Shown piece after piece: positions 21,613 through 31,997 of a stretch of DNA of 64,000 nt (within the stretch, counting starts at the first letter, position 1; the number at the start of each line of letters is the position of its first letter). The position numbers were made by a program, and so were the translations under genes. The stretch is taken from the NCBI GenBank assembly GCA_947501555.1, contig CANMWG010000002.1:258224-322223 (forward strand). Reading direction: 5' to 3'. The notes beneath the pieces were generated by a model. That model was not told the DNA's origin and searched no databases. It worked only from the letters and a program-made list of their open reading frames with translations. This stretch comes from an uncultured Paracoccaceae bacterium (GTDB lineage Bacteria; Pseudomonadota; Alphaproteobacteria; Rhodobacterales; Rhodobacteraceae).

Positions 21613-21659
21613 TGAGGCCGCCACGTCAGGCGTCTTGCCCTCCGCCTGTCGCTTTTCAC

Positions 21660-22001
21660 CTAGCAATACAGACGCCTAATTTCGCGAACGGCGTCCAACG
21701 GCACCTGGTCGCTACGCATACCATCGACGCTTTCGGTCAGCCACTTTGACTGCCCTGAATCGACACAGCGCAATTCCAGCACACCGCGGAAGCTGCCGTG
21801 TTTGCCCTCGCCCCGCACAAAGACCTCATGCACGTCAGCATATGTATTGATCAGATGGGCACCAGACCAGTCCTGTGTATAGGTCAGCGTACCGTCCGAA
21901 CTTGGTCCGACCTCTTCAACATAGAAAGTTTCCAGCCCATCCGCCGCCAAGCCGGTGGCAAAAACCAACGCGGCCAAAACCAACCCAATGTGTTTCATCA
22001 T
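21660..22001 (-). CDS. Hypothetical secreted protein
   Basis: MMKHIGLVLAALVFATGLAADG signal peptide. Confidence 0.55.
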   Translation of the reverse strand: MMKHIGLVLAALVFATGLAADGLETFYVEEVGPSSDGTLTYTQDWSGAHLINTYADVHEVFVRGEGKHGSFRGVLELRCVDSGQSKWLTESVDGMRSDQVPLDAVREIRRLYC

Positions 22002-22236
22002 ATGACACTCCCTCATCTCGCGCAGAGCAAACACCGCCCCGACGGAAAATGCAAAGGGCGCAACGCGCGCAGCTTTAACCGATCCGGTCGTTTGTGGCCC
22101 GTACATACGCATTCTGTACAGGTTCTGCATGCATTCCATATCAACCTAACCCTTATTCTGAAGGGCGTTAACCATGTTTCCGGCAAAATGCGGCGTGCCC
22201 CCTCGCCCCACCCGCATTCCCGCGTTATGACGGGGC

Positions 22237-22857
22237 ATGTCCAATATCAAATCCCTCTTCGCGACCCGCCTCTATCACGCCAAACTGTCCGCACTTGGCA
22301 AACCTATCGACGGCGCCGAACTGCTGACGTCCTGCCTGGTGATCGCTGACGATGACGAAGCCGGACAAGACTGGTGCGAGGCCAATGACTTTGCTGGCTA
22401 CACCTCTTACGCATCCCTCACAGACCTGCCCTGGCGGTTCCCGATCTTCGCTGATCTGGTCACGGCGTTAGACGCCCATGTCGCTGAATTCGCACAAGAT
22501 TTGCAGTTCGACCTAGGGGATAAAAAGCTAGTGCTCGACAGCCTGTGGATCAACATCCTGCCCGAAGGCGGCATCCACACCGGCCACATCCACCCACATT
22601 CGGTGATCAGCGGCACCACCTATGTAGCCATGCCCGAAGGGGCAAGTGCGATCAAATTCGAGGACCCGCGCTCGGCCATGATGATGGCTGCGCCCACGCG
22701 GATCAAAGACGCACGAGACGAGATGAAATCCTTCTTCTACGCAGCCCCCGCCGTCGGTGACGTACTGCTGTGGGAAAGCTGGCTGCGACATGAGGTGCCG
22801 ATGAATATGGCCGAAGATGAGCGGGTCTCCGTCAGCTTCAACTACGGTTGGGAATAA
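22237..22857 (+). CDS. Putative 2OG-Fe(II) oxygenase (TIGR02466-like)
   Basis: LWINILPEGGIHTGHIHPHSVISGTTYVAMPEGASAIKFEDPR...LLWESWLRHEVPMN. Confidence 0.82.
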   Translation: MSNIKSLFATRLYHAKLSALGKPIDGAELLTSCLVIADDDEAGQDWCEANDFAGYTSYASLTDLPWRFPIFADLVTALDAHVAEFAQDLQFDLGDKKLVLDSLWINILPEGGIHTGHIHPHSVISGTTYVAMPEGASAIKFEDPRSAMMMAAPTRIKDARDEMKSFFYAAPAVGDVLLWESWLRHEVPMNMAEDERVSVSFNYGWE

Positions 22858-22878
22858 GCCAAAAGGACGCCCGAAAAA

Positions 22879-23394
22879 TCAGGCGATTTCAGTCACTTCC
22901 TCTGGATACTCTTTGCGCAACTCTTCACGGACCTCGGTTATGATCTTCCCAAGAAGGTTCTGACCCGGCCAATTCTGCGGGTCCGTCGTCCGGACCGTGG
23001 CCTCATCAAGACCAATCCCCCAAATCGTATCCAGAGGGCTTGCTTCAATAAGCATCTTATTTCCGGTCTGAAACAGCTTGCGTCGCAGCCCCTTGTTCTG
23101 GGCAAACTTAGCGCGGTTCGCCCGTTTGACGATCTCAACCCTATGCTGCGCCCACACGTCATCATCAAAGCCACGCACTTTCCGGCCAAGCGCCTTTTGC
23201 TTGCCCGCATTATTGGTCGCCAGAATGTTCTCCGCCGTCTGAAGGTCGTCAAACAAAAGCGCCTTATGATACATCATGGCCTGTTCAGCGCTCACAAATG
23301 ACGTGCCATCAAGTTCGAAATTCCCCTTCTGCCATTGGCTAAAAGGACCGCTCCAAAAGAAATGATATTTGCTTGAAAGGTCGGTCATATTCAT
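22879..23394 (-). CDS. NADAR (YbiA-like) domain protein
   Basis: FWSGPFSQWQKGNFELDGTSFVSAEQAMMYHKALLFDD...LIEASPLDTIWGIGL. Confidence 0.88.
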   Translation of the reverse strand: MNMTDLSSKYHFFWSGPFSQWQKGNFELDGTSFVSAEQAMMYHKALLFDDLQTAENILATNNAGKQKALGRKVRGFDDDVWAQHRVEIVKRANRAKFAQNKGLRRKLFQTGNKMLIEASPLDTIWGIGLDEATVRTTDPQNWPGQNLLGKIITEVREELRKEYPEEVTEIA

Positions 23395-24314
23395 CAGCCA
23401 CAATCCCAGGTCAGCACGGCTTTCTCAAAGTTCTTTTCCCGCAGGTCCCGCGCATTTATCAAAATGTTGACCTCACCCGCGTCACCAATATTGATGTCAT
23501 CGTCACAGCCCAAATGAAATAATACACGATCAAGATGAGCATACTTAGAGTGCTGCCTTATATCGTTCTGAACAAAGTTCGGCTGTCCGCCAACCCAATG
23601 CGTGCCATAGTCTTGGACGATTGAACCCTCCCTATCCTCAAGTTCATTTAATTCAACCGCAACATCATCATTTTCTGGCAAGCGATCAAAAATAGATGGG
23701 CTTTGGTCGTAGAACGGATAATTGTAGGGGTTCCCCAGCGCCCTATGCGCCTCGAATTTGATTGGAAGACCAACTTCCGTGACCCGTCTTGAGAACGCCC
23801 GGCGCACATCTTTCGAAACAAGGACCTCATCTGGAATTTTCAAGGTGACATCACCTTCAGGCATATCGATGTATCTCACCTCCACTTCGAATAGGGTGTA
23901 TGTCTCGTCGGACGCCTCAAGTGACGAAAAGATTTGGATCAAACCACTTTTGGGGAACTCCTCCAATTGAGGGAACTCTGAAAAATTGATCTGACACAAG
24001 AGGATCATCTTGGTGCCGTACTTTGAAACTGGCCAGACCACATCAGGCGAAGCTGCAAACGGGGCCCCGCCAATGCGGCTTTGCACAGCTCCGGCGGGGA
24101 CATCACGAGATGGCATGGCCCGCGCCATCGGCAGGCTCGCTTCGTCCAACCCTCGCCAATACGCGGCCAGCTCATCCGCTGTAATTCGTGGGCGCGCCTC
24201 GCGTTCTCTTTGCCGCTTAGGCTCCCACACAAAGCGATTAAGCGTGAAGAAACCAATAACAAAAAAACTAATTGCCACGACAAAGAACAGAGTCGTGAAT
24301 AACCACTCGGGCAT
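23394..24314 (-). CDS. DUF1963 (YwqG-like) protein with N-terminal TM helix
   Basis: SRIGGAPFAASPDVVWPVSKYGTKMILLCQINFSEFPQLEEFPKSGLIQIF. Confidence 0.75.
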   Translation of the reverse strand: MPEWLFTTLFFVVAISFFVIGFFTLNRFVWEPKRQREREARPRITADELAAYWRGLDEASLPMARAMPSRDVPAGAVQSRIGGAPFAASPDVVWPVSKYGTKMILLCQINFSEFPQLEEFPKSGLIQIFSSLEASDETYTLFEVEVRYIDMPEGDVTLKIPDEVLVSKDVRRAFSRRVTEVGLPIKFEAHRALGNPYNYPFYDQSPSIFDRLPENDDVAVELNELEDREGSIVQDYGTHWVGGQPNFVQNDIRQHSKYAHLDRVLFHLGCDDDINIGDAGEVNILINARDLREKNFEKAVLTWDCG

Positions 24315-24372
24315 ATCGGTACCTCCATGTTGCTCTACACAAAGAGTATTAAGACCATTTCGCGTAAAAGAA

Positions 24373-24402
24373 GAACCCCCGCTGATTTCTCAACGGGGGT
24401 TC
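24373..24402 (-). terminator. Terminator after rplP
   Basis: gaacccccgctgatttctcaacgggggttc followed by a T-rich tract on the minus strand. Confidence 0.7.
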
Positions 24403-24413
24403 ATGATCTCACT

Positions 24414-24440
24414 GTAGGTCGGGGCTTGCCCCGACACCAC
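24414..24440. repeat. Palindromic repeat GTAGGTCGGGG..CCCCGAC abutting the rplP stop
   Basis: gtaggtcggggcttgccccgacaccac. Confidence 0.85.
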
Positions 24441-24854
24441 TTACCAGTCCTCGCGAACCACAGTCCGTGTCTTGATCGGCAGTTTCATCGCAGCAAGGCG
24501 CAGTGCCTCGCGGGCAATCGTCTCGTTCACGCCGTCGATCTCAAACATTACGCGGCCAGGTTTGACCTTGCATGCCCAAAAATCGATGGACCCTTTACCC
24601 TTACCCATACGCACTTCGACGGGCTTAGAGGTCACAGGGGTATCTGGGAAGATACGGATCCAGACGCGGCCTTGACGCTTCATGTGACGGGTCATGGCAC
24701 GCCGTGCAGCTTCGATTTGACGGGCTGTGATCCGCTCAGGCTCAATGGCTTTCAGGCCATATGTGCCAAAGTTCAGATCAGAGCCGCCTTTGGCTTCGCC
24801 ACGGATACGGCCTTTGTGCAGTTTCCGGTGTTTTGTACGCTTTGGTTGTAGCAT
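24441..24854 (-). CDS. rplP: 50S ribosomal protein L16
   Basis: [36 protein letters not shown]. Confidence 0.98.
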   Translation of the reverse strand: MLQPKRTKHRKLHKGRIRGEAKGGSDLNFGTYGLKAIEPERITARQIEAARRAMTRHMKRQGRVWIRIFPDTPVTSKPVEVRMGKGKGSIDFWACKVKPGRVMFEIDGVNETIAREALRLAAMKLPIKTRTVVREDW

Positions 24855-24865
24855 CTACCTAATCC

Positions 24866-25570
24866 TTAGCGACGGCCAGCGCCGCGAGGGATGGAACCCT
24901 CTTGCAGCTCGGCATGTTTACGGTCGTGCGCGGATGGATCGTGCTCCATGATGTCACCTTTGTAGATGAACACCTTGATGCCGATGATCCCATAAGGGGT
25001 CATCGCTTCAAACAGCGCATAGTCGATGTCGGCACGCAGCGTGTGCAAAGGCACGCGACCTTCACGGTACCATTCCGTCCGGGCAATCTCAGCACCGCCA
25101 AGACGGCCAGCGAGGTTCACACGGATACCAAGGGCACCCATACGCATGGCGTTCTGAACCGAGCGCTTCATGGCACGACGGAATGAGACCCGGCGTTCCA
25201 ACTGCTGACCGATGCTTTCAGCAACCAGGGCTGCGTCCAACTCGGGCTTGCGCACTTCAACGATGTTGAGGTGCAGTTCAGAGGCCGTCAGGGCAGCAAG
25301 CTTCTGACGCAGACCTTCAATGTCTGCACCCTTCTTGCCGATGATGACGCCTGGGCGGGCAGCGTGGATCGTGACGCGGCACTTTTTGTGCGGACGCTCG
25401 ATGATCACTTTGCTGATGCCAGACTGTGCACATTCTTTCTTGATGAACGCTTTGATCTTCAAATCTTCCAGCAGCAGGTCACCATAGTCTTTGGTGTCTG
25501 CATACCAGCGGCTGTCCCAGGTGCGGTTGACCTGAAGACGCATGCCGATCGGGTTGACTTTGTTACCCAT
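24866..25570 (-). CDS. rpsC: 30S ribosomal protein S3
   Basis: [33 protein letters not shown]. Confidence 0.98.
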   Translation of the reverse strand: MGNKVNPIGMRLQVNRTWDSRWYADTKDYGDLLLEDLKIKAFIKKECAQSGISKVIIERPHKKCRVTIHAARPGVIIGKKGADIEGLRQKLAALTASELHLNIVEVRKPELDAALVAESIGQQLERRVSFRRAMKRSVQNAMRMGALGIRVNLAGRLGGAEIARTEWYREGRVPLHTLRADIDYALFEAMTPYGIIGIKVFIYKGDIMEHDPSAHDRKHAELQEGSIPRGAGRR

Positions 25571-25950
25571 TATGCTTGCTCCTCAACTTGGCGAACCACA
25601 ATTGTGATTTCCGAAAACGGCTTGATGATCTTGCCGAACCGGCCACGTGCCCGCGGACGACCGCGCTTCATGATCAGGTTCTTGCCACAATAGGCTTCTG
25701 CGACAACCAATTCATCAACATCCAGGTTGTGATTGTTTTCTGCGTTGGCGATGGCGGACTGAAGACATTTCTTCACGTCGCCAGCGATGCGTTTCTTGGA
25801 AAAGGTCAGGTCAGTCAGCGCCTGCTCAACCTTTTTGCCACGGATCAGGCCCGCAACAAGGTTCAGCTTCTGCGGAGACGTGCGCAGCATGCGCAGCTTG
25901 GCCATCGCTTCGTTATCAGAAACGCGACGAGGGTTCTTATCCTTGCTCAT
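25570..25950 (-). CDS. rplV: 50S ribosomal protein L22
   Basis: [35 protein letters not shown]. Confidence 0.98.
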   Translation of the reverse strand: MSKDKNPRRVSDNEAMAKLRMLRTSPQKLNLVAGLIRGKKVEQALTDLTFSKKRIAGDVKKCLQSAIANAENNHNLDVDELVVAEAYCGKNLIMKRGRPRARGRFGKIIKPFSEITIVVRQVEEQA

Positions 25951-26225
25951 TTGCGCTTCGCCTTCTTATCGGCTGCGTGACCATAATAAGTCCGTGTTGG
26001 GGAATATTCACCAAACTTCTGACCAATCATGTCTTCAGACACGTTAACAGGGATATGCTTCTTGCCGTTGTACACACCAAAGGTGAGACCAACGAACTGA
26101 GGCAGGATAGTCGAACGGCGTGACCAGATCTTGATCACTTCGTTGCGGCCGCTTTCGCGTGAGGCTTCTGCCTTTTTCAAGACATAGGCGTCGACGAACG
26201 GGCCTTTCCAGACGGAACGAGCCAT
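25947..26225 (-). CDS. rpsS: 30S ribosomal protein S19
   Basis: [20 protein letters not shown]...[30 protein letters not shown]. Confidence 0.98.
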   Translation of the reverse strand: MARSVWKGPFVDAYVLKKAEASRESGRNEVIKIWSRRSTILPQFVGLTFGVYNGKKHIPVNVSEDMIGQKFGEYSPTRTYYGHAADKKAKRK

Positions 26226-26227
26226 AA

Positions 26228-27070
26228 TTACCGACCCTTCTTCTTGGCGTGACGCGAACGGACGATAAGCCGCTGCGACGCTTTGTTTTTGTTACGGGTA
26301 CGCTTGCCCTTGGTGTCTTTGCCCCAAGGAGTAACCGGCGTACGACCACCAGATGTCCGGCCTTCACCACCACCGTGCGGGTGGTCGATCGGGTTCATGG
26401 CAACACCACGGACACTTGGGCGGATGCCCTTGTGACGGTTGCGGCCAGCTTTACCGAAGTTCTGGTTTGAATTGTCGGGGTTGGACACAGCACCGACAGT
26501 GGCCATGCATTCCTGACGGATCAGGCGCAATTCACCGGAAGACAGACGGACCTGCGCGTAGCCACCATCACGACCCACAAACTGGGCGTAGGTGCCGGCT
26601 GCACGGGCGATCTGGCCGCCTTTGCCTGGCTTCATTTCGATGTTGTGGATGATTGTCCCGATGGGCATGCCCGAGAAAGGCATCGCGTTGCCGGGCTTAA
26701 TGTCAGCCTTGGCAGATGCGATCACCTTGTCACCAACAGCCAGACGCTGCGGGGCAAGGATGTAGTTCTGGGTGCCATCTTCGTATTGAATAAGGGCGAT
26801 AAACGCGGTCCGGTTCGGGTCATATTCGATCCGTGCGACAACAGCGGACATGTCCAGCTTATTACGCTTGAAATCGACGATGCGGTAAAGACGCTTTGCG
26901 CCTCCACCAATGCGACGCATGGTGATCCGTCCGGTGTTGTTCCGACCGCCCGATTTCGTCAAACCCTGTGTAAGGGATTTGACGGGACGTCCTTTCCAAA
27001 GCTCCGAACGGTCGATCAGCACCAGCCCACGCTGGCCCGGCGTCGTCGGTTTGTACGACTTGAGTGCCAT
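26228..27070 (-). CDS. rplB: 50S ribosomal protein L2
   Basis: [34 protein letters not shown]. Confidence 0.98.
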   Translation of the reverse strand: MALKSYKPTTPGQRGLVLIDRSELWKGRPVKSLTQGLTKSGGRNNTGRITMRRIGGGAKRLYRIVDFKRNKLDMSAVVARIEYDPNRTAFIALIQYEDGTQNYILAPQRLAVGDKVIASAKADIKPGNAMPFSGMPIGTIIHNIEMKPGKGGQIARAAGTYAQFVGRDGGYAQVRLSSGELRLIRQECMATVGAVSNPDNSNQNFGKAGRNRHKGIRPSVRGVAMNPIDHPHGGGEGRTSGGRTPVTPWGKDTKGKRTRNKNKASQRLIVRSRHAKKKGR

Positions 27071-27151
27071 GTTAGCTTCTTCCGTTTGCTTGGCGGCCCA
27101 AAGGTGGGCCTATGTGGTTAAGGCCCCCGTAGGTGCCCGGTTCGTGGTGGC

Positions 27152-27172
27152 GTAGGATGGGTGAAACCCACA
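27152..27172. repeat. REP-like palindrome gtaggatgggtgaaacccacac upstream of rplB
   Basis: Same general form as the 26-bp palindromes at 6069 and 13584. Confidence 0.6.
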
Positions 27173-27296
27173 CGTCGGCCAAATCAAAACACCCCGAACG
27201 AATCCGGGGTGAAGCGATGGGGGGATGTAACAGGGGATGGGTGGGGTGTCTATAGGTTTAACAGCAATTAGTAGTCGCGCGGAGCTGGTGGTCAAT

Positions 27297-28928
27297 TCAC
27301 TTTCGGATTCCTAGTGAAGCAAACAACATCGCGTGTACTTTGAACTTAGTAGTTGAGTCAATCTGCTGCTCAGCAACAGGCCGGTTTGTCTCGTAGATCC
27401 AATCCCACGGTCGATCCTCACGCAGTTTCAGGCCAATCGCTCCAATCAAGTGTAGTCGATAAAGAATTTGTCGAACTAAGTCGATTGGGTCGAGCTGTAT
27501 CCTACCGTCAACATAGTCAGATATGGTTTTCCAAATTTCATCATCATGGCATGTTGAGTTTCTACCAAGTTCATCAAACAGATTTTCAACTAGTCTTGAA
27601 TGGTTCAATTCGCTGGCCAAACGGTGGACGGGTCGGTCCCGCAACAATTCCAAGAGTTCAGCAATTGCAGGAAAAGTACCTGACCACTCGTGAATTAATG
27701 TTTCATGACGTAGGTTTGAGTAGTTGGACTCACCTTTCAAGAAGGCATTCTTGCTTACAGCCGACTTACCTTCTGCCGCTTGAAGCGCTAGGTTTATAAA
27801 GTTGATTACGTCTCGCGGTCGATGAAGCGTTCGAGTTATGATATAGTCCCAAGGTGGAGTGCGTGTGTCTGCACGCTGCTTGAAAATATCATCGAAAGAA
27901 ACGTTCTCAGACGAGTATTGCCACCGGAATAATTCCCTAACCCTCTTGTCCGCCAACGATCGAAGTTGGGACTTCGACCACTTCAAGCGAACAATAAGGT
28001 CGTCATATTTTTCAATTTGTCTTTGAGACGAAGGAGTTTCTCTGACCATTCTAACGTAGAGGTCATTGCGTAAGGCTACAATAACTTGGAAATTCCTCAA
28101 TTTCTTGAGGCCCTTTGCAGTCTCGAACAGCGCCTGAAGCAGCAAGAATTTGATGTCTTCATCAACCCAGTTTTCATCCAGTCCGTCGATTGTGATGAAG
28201 TATCTGTCCTGCCTACCTCGAGTGTAATCTGATAGGGCAGATATCACGGACGGTAGCTCTGAAAGAGTTGCTTGATTCAAAAATTTCTTTGCTCTTTGCT
28301 GCAGTTGAATTTTTTGCTGGCTACCGAGGTTGTGCAGATATCCAGCTTTGGCGACATACTTTTTTAGCTCCCCGCCAAATTCGACATTGAAGTCTCTTTC
28401 CAATGAGTCGGTAAGTTCAATCACATTCTCGTCGATAGTGTTCCAAAACTGGTGTTCATGCTCCTCAACAAATTTCTCAAGTTTTTCCCGTTGCCGCTGT
28501 CGTGAGGCTGCCTCAAACAGTCGCGCGACCTTGAAACGAAACTGATCAGCGTTCTGCGCTGACACCGCCAACTTAATATATTCGATGCAAAGAACATGCC
28601 GCCAAAGAGCTTGAAAGAATAATCCCAAATCGACTTCAAGACCTTTTAAAAAACCGATAGTATCGCTGTTTGCTATGTGATTCATAGCCAAATTGTGAAT
28701 TTCCAGTTCAGCAGAACAAGCCTCTTGCTTGTTGATCATCCTAATGATCGCAGTTTTTCCTGCTCCCGTGCTACCAAGAACGAACGTGCTGGGACTATCT
28801 ATATTTGTTAGCTCTGCATACGATGGATGGTCAAAAAAACATTTGAATAAGTAATGGTCGTCATGTTCAGCACCATTCTGCCCGATGTTAACCCCCTCGT
28901 TCAGTACAATCCTGTTTGCTGTAGCCAT
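27297..28928 (-). CDS. P-loop ATPase of unknown function (resembles the Sll1717/FunZ-type P-loop ATPases)
   Basis: Walker A FVLGSTGAGKTAIIRMI; Walker B-like RYFITIDGLDENWVDED; RTLHRPRDVINFINLAL; start MATANRIVLNEGVNIGQNGAEHDD at 28928. Confidence 0.75.
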   Translation of the reverse strand: MATANRIVLNEGVNIGQNGAEHDDHYLFKCFFDHPSYAELTNIDSPSTFVLGSTGAGKTAIIRMINKQEACSAELEIHNLAMNHIANSDTIGFLKGLEVDLGLFFQALWRHVLCIEYIKLAVSAQNADQFRFKVARLFEAASRQRQREKLEKFVEEHEHQFWNTIDENVIELTDSLERDFNVEFGGELKKYVAKAGYLHNLGSQQKIQLQQRAKKFLNQATLSELPSVISALSDYTRGRQDRYFITIDGLDENWVDEDIKFLLLQALFETAKGLKKLRNFQVIVALRNDLYVRMVRETPSSQRQIEKYDDLIVRLKWSKSQLRSLADKRVRELFRWQYSSENVSFDDIFKQRADTRTPPWDYIITRTLHRPRDVINFINLALQAAEGKSAVSKNAFLKGESNYSNLRHETLIHEWSGTFPAIAELLELLRDRPVHRLASELNHSRLVENLFDELGRNSTCHDDEIWKTISDYVDGRIQLDPIDLVRQILYRLHLIGAIGLKLREDRPWDWIYETNRPVAEQQIDSTTKFKVHAMLFASLGIRK

Positions 28929-29056
28929 GAATTCCAACCCATCACACCAAATAACCGTGCAAATCATATTATATCTCATCCTAAAGTTGAAGCATGCAAA
29001 TCCGAAGGTTTTCAAAGTCTTGAGTTTGCAGCACGACCTGGCCCGGAACAAACCGA

Positions 29057-29105
29057 AGGCGCCGGGCGAGCGTCTGCCCGTCCCGGCGGGCTGGCGCTTG
29101 GGTGC
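29057..29105. repeat. GC-rich element ggcgccgggcgagcgtctgcccgtcccggcgggctggcgcttgggtgc
   Basis: Reverse-complement relative at 18021-18062. Confidence 0.65.
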
Positions 29106-29185
29106 CATTCAGCGCAACGCATCCTCGGCGCATGAAAGTGCGAGACATTAAGGGCAGTTGCGCCCGGGGCTCCGCTTCCGTGGTA

Positions 29186-29231
29186 TAGCCGGGGAGAACC
29201 CCGGCCTACGTAGGTCGGGGTTCTCCCCGAC
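29186..29231. repeat. Two adjacent palindromes: gtatagccggggagaaccccggcctac + gtaggtcggggttctccccgac
   Basis: Read directly; same family as 12675 and 24414. Confidence 0.85.
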
Positions 29232-29251
29232 AAAGCTTGCCGTGATCCGTA

Positions 29252-29387
29252 TCAAGACCGCAAGATATTCTCGAACGTCTTGCCCCGCGCCAGTTCATCC
29301 ACCAGCTTATCAAGATAGCGGATTTCCTGCATCAACGGGTCTTCGGTATCCTCGACCCGGACACCGCAAATGACGCCCTTAACCGAT
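29252..29387 (-). pseudogene. C-terminal relic of a DUF2200-like gene
   Basis: Minus reading ...[44 protein letters not shown] matches the DUF2200 C-terminus; no N-terminal two thirds upstream. Confidence 0.75.
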
Positions 29388-29405
29388 GAACGGCGGCGGC
29401 CAAAG

Positions 29406-29437
29406 AAAAAGCCCCCGGCCATCACCGAGGGCTTTTT
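29406..29437 (-). terminator. Terminator downstream of the DUF2892 gene
   Basis: aaaaagcccccggccatcaccgagggcttttt. Confidence 0.8.
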
Positions 29438-29454
29438 ATGTCATTGCCGCCAAA

Positions 29455-29643
29455 TCAGCAGTCGGTGCAGGTCTTGAACCCAAAGATCTTATACAGTGGG
29501 CAAAAGTTCATGCCAGCCGTCGCCAGCAAGATCACCCCGACCCAGCCCCAGACACCGATGGTGCCCATCAATGCGCCAATCACCAGCAGCGCGCCAATGG
29601 CAAACCGGCCGATCCGGTCCCAAGATGCTAAATTACGTGTCAT
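29455..29643 (-). CDS. DUF2892-type small membrane protein
   Basis: MTRNLASWDRIGRFAIGALLVIGALMGTIGVWGWVGVILLATAGMNFCPLYKIFGFKTCTDC. Confidence 0.85.
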   Translation of the reverse strand: MTRNLASWDRIGRFAIGALLVIGALMGTIGVWGWVGVILLATAGMNFCPLYKIFGFKTCTDC

Positions 29644-29733
29644 AAGAAGGCCCCTTTCATGAAAGCTGTCCAAGACATACGACACTCAACACATTCTATA
29701 AATGAAATGTTTGTGAACACGAAGCGCCCTCGC

Positions 29734-30216
29734 CTAGTAGGCTCCGCTGTCATACCGGACCCACTTACGATCAAAGGTTGACCAATTCAGGGTGACTTCC
29801 GGACTGCCTTGGAGGATCACCAATTCAAAATCTCGCCACTGAAACAGCCGCTGGGAAGGACCGTATAGGATTTGTTGTCGCTGACCTGATATCGGATCGA
29901 GGAAGTAGTAATCCGTATTGAGATTGTCGCTGTCGGACGGGTAGTTCGGGTAGAGATCCCCTGGTCTCCGCTCACTGCCCTTTTCAATAAATGTGGGAAG
30001 CTCCGTTGGAAAAAGATTGACCAAATGCGTGGGGTAGCCGCCTTCCGTGGCTTCATAGTTTAAGATCAAACTGGTCAGTGGCGCATAACGTTCGGCCACG
30101 TCCGCGGAGGCTTCTGATTTTGTCGGAAGGTTGGGCACCAATAGAACGCATCCGCTTAACAATCCAAATAACAGCAGGTAGACTACTGCCGGCAGACTTC
30201 GTATCTTCGGCCACAT
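29734..30216 (-). CDS. Hypothetical lipoprotein
   Basis: Lipobox-like LLSGC after a hydrophobic N-terminus. Confidence 0.6.
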   Translation of the reverse strand: MWPKIRSLPAVVYLLLFGLLSGCVLLVPNLPTKSEASADVAERYAPLTSLILNYEATEGGYPTHLVNLFPTELPTFIEKGSERRPGDLYPNYPSDSDNLNTDYYFLDPISGQRQQILYGPSQRLFQWRDFELVILQGSPEVTLNWSTFDRKWVRYDSGAY

Positions 30217-30295
30217 GATCCCACCCCTCGCTAGCAGTCTCCAACGTCAGTTGTATTCGCATCATAGGCCATGTTTGGACACCTCCGCCAAAGAA

Positions 30296-30328
30296 AAAGG
30301 GCCCCCGCATCGCTGCAAAGGCCCTTTC
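30296..30328 (-). terminator. Terminator after rplW
   Basis: aaagggcccccgcatcgctgcaaaggcccttt; A-run upstream gives a T-run on the minus strand. Confidence 0.65.
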
Positions 30329-30347
30329 CAATTCTATGCCGGACTGA

Positions 30348-30644
30348 TTACAGGCCGGTGGACACGTCGATGGTGTTACCCTCTTCGAGCGTCACATAAG
30401 CCTTTTTCACATCCTTGCGGGTACCCAGCGAACCGCGGAAGCGCTTCACTTTACCTTTGGTGATCGATGTGTTGACCGCTTTGACCTTCACACCAAACAG
30501 CGCTTCAACAGCCTGCTTGATCTGTGGTTTGTTGCTGTCGATGGCCACTTCAAAAACAACAGCGTTCTGCTCAGAAGCCATCGTTGCTTTTTCCGTGATG
30601 ATCGGCTTGCGGATCACATCGTAATGTTCTGCTTTCGCGCTCAT
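30348..30644 (-). CDS. rplW: 50S ribosomal protein L23
   Basis: [47 protein letters not shown]. Confidence 0.98.
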   Translation of the reverse strand: MSAKAEHYDVIRKPIITEKATMASEQNAVVFEVAIDSNKPQIKQAVEALFGVKVKAVNTSITKGKVKRFRGSLGTRKDVKKAYVTLEEGNTIDVSTGL

Positions 30645-31261
30645 GACAAACGAGCCTCCAGTGCTTCGACGCCTGCTTTGGTCAGCACGAGCGTGTCTGA
30701 CTTCAGGATGTCGTAGACGTTGGCACCCTGTGAAGGGAGAACGTCCAGGGTTGTGATATTCGCCGCGGCCTGCTTGAAGTTTTCGTTCACTTCAGCACCG
30801 TCGATGATCAGCGCACGCTTCCAACCCAATGCGCCGACCATTTTGGCCAGTGCGCCGGTTTTGGCGTCTTTCACTTCGATGGTGTCCACGATCACCAGCT
30901 CGCCTGCGGCCACTTTCGCGGACAAAGCGTGCTTCAGACCCAGCTTGCGGAACTTCTTGGGCAGATCATGGGCGTGGCTGCGGGGCGTTGGGCCTTTGTA
31001 GATACCACCCGACCGGAAGATCGGCGCACCACGGGACCCGTGACGTGCGCCACCGGTGCCTTTTTGGCGATAGATCTTTTTGGTTGAATAGGACACTTCG
31101 GACCGACCAAGTACGTCGTGTGTACCGGCCATGGCTTTGTTGCGCTGCCAACGGACGACACGGTGCAGGATGTCCTTGCGGGGCTCCAGACCGAAAATTT
31201 CGTCGTTCAGATCAACGGAACCGGCTTTGCCGCCGTCCAGTTTGATTGCATCAGCCTTCAT
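30641..31261 (-). CDS. rplD: 50S ribosomal protein L4
   Basis: [24 protein letters not shown]...[22 protein letters not shown]. Confidence 0.97.
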   Translation of the reverse strand: MKADAIKLDGGKAGSVDLNDEIFGLEPRKDILHRVVRWQRNKAMAGTHDVLGRSEVSYSTKKIYRQKGTGGARHGSRGAPIFRSGGIYKGPTPRSHAHDLPKKFRKLGLKHALSAKVAAGELVIVDTIEVKDAKTGALAKMVGALGWKRALIIDGAEVNENFKQAAANITTLDVLPSQGANVYDILKSDTLVLTKAGVEALEARLS

Positions 31262-31988
31262 TGTTTTCGCCTCCCTCAGCTGGGGCCTCGGTTGCTTCGG
31301 CCGCCGCAGCAGTCCGCAGACCAGCAGGGTAGACGACATTTTCAGGAACGGGCTTTTTCACCGCATCCTTCAATGTGACCCAACCGCCTTTGGAACCAGG
31401 AACAGCGCCTTTGACCATGATGATGCCACGGTCAGCGTCGGTTTTGACAACTTGCAGGTTCTGGGTTGTGACTTTCGCCGCACCCATATGACCGGCCATC
31501 TTCTTGCCTTTGAAAACTTTGCCCGGATCCTGACACTGGCCAGTTGACCCGTGCGAACGGTGTGAGATCGAAACACCGTGTGTCGCGCGCAATCCACCAA
31601 AGTTGTGACGCTTCATGGCACCGGCAAAACCTTTACCGATGGATGTGCCACAAACGTCAACATATTGACCTTCGAAGTAGTGATCAGCGGACAGCTCAGC
31701 ACCAACCTCGATCAGGTTTTCAGCAGCAACGCGGAATTCCGCAACCTTGCGTTTTGGTTCAACCTTCGCCGCAGCAAAGTGACCACGCATGGCTTTGGAT
31801 GTGCGCTTGGCTTTGGCATTGCCAGCACCCAGCTGAACAGCGACGTAGCCGTCCTTTTCAGCAGTGCGCTGCGCAACAACTTGCAGGTTTTCGAGCGAAA
31901 GAACGGTGACAGGAATCTGCTTGCCGTCTTCCATGAAAAGCCGGGTCATGCCGACTTTCTTTGCGATTAGTCCTGTACGGAGCATCAA
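31251..31988 (-). CDS. rplC: 50S ribosomal protein L3
   Basis: [29 protein letters not shown]...[28 protein letters not shown]. Confidence 0.97.
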   Translation of the reverse strand: MMLRTGLIAKKVGMTRLFMEDGKQIPVTVLSLENLQVVAQRTAEKDGYVAVQLGAGNAKAKRTSKAMRGHFAAAKVEPKRKVAEFRVAAENLIEVGAELSADHYFEGQYVDVCGTSIGKGFAGAMKRHNFGGLRATHGVSISHRSHGSTGQCQDPGKVFKGKKMAGHMGAAKVTTQNLQVVKTDADRGIIMVKGAVPGSKGGWVTLKDAVKKPVPENVVYPAGLRTAAAAEATEAPAEGGENNEG

Positions 31989-31997
31989 GGATCCTCC

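Noticed and set aside
22879-23394. DarT-NADAR toxin-antitoxin system
   Set aside because: NADAR is present but no DarT-like gene is adjacent, so the system call is not supported.
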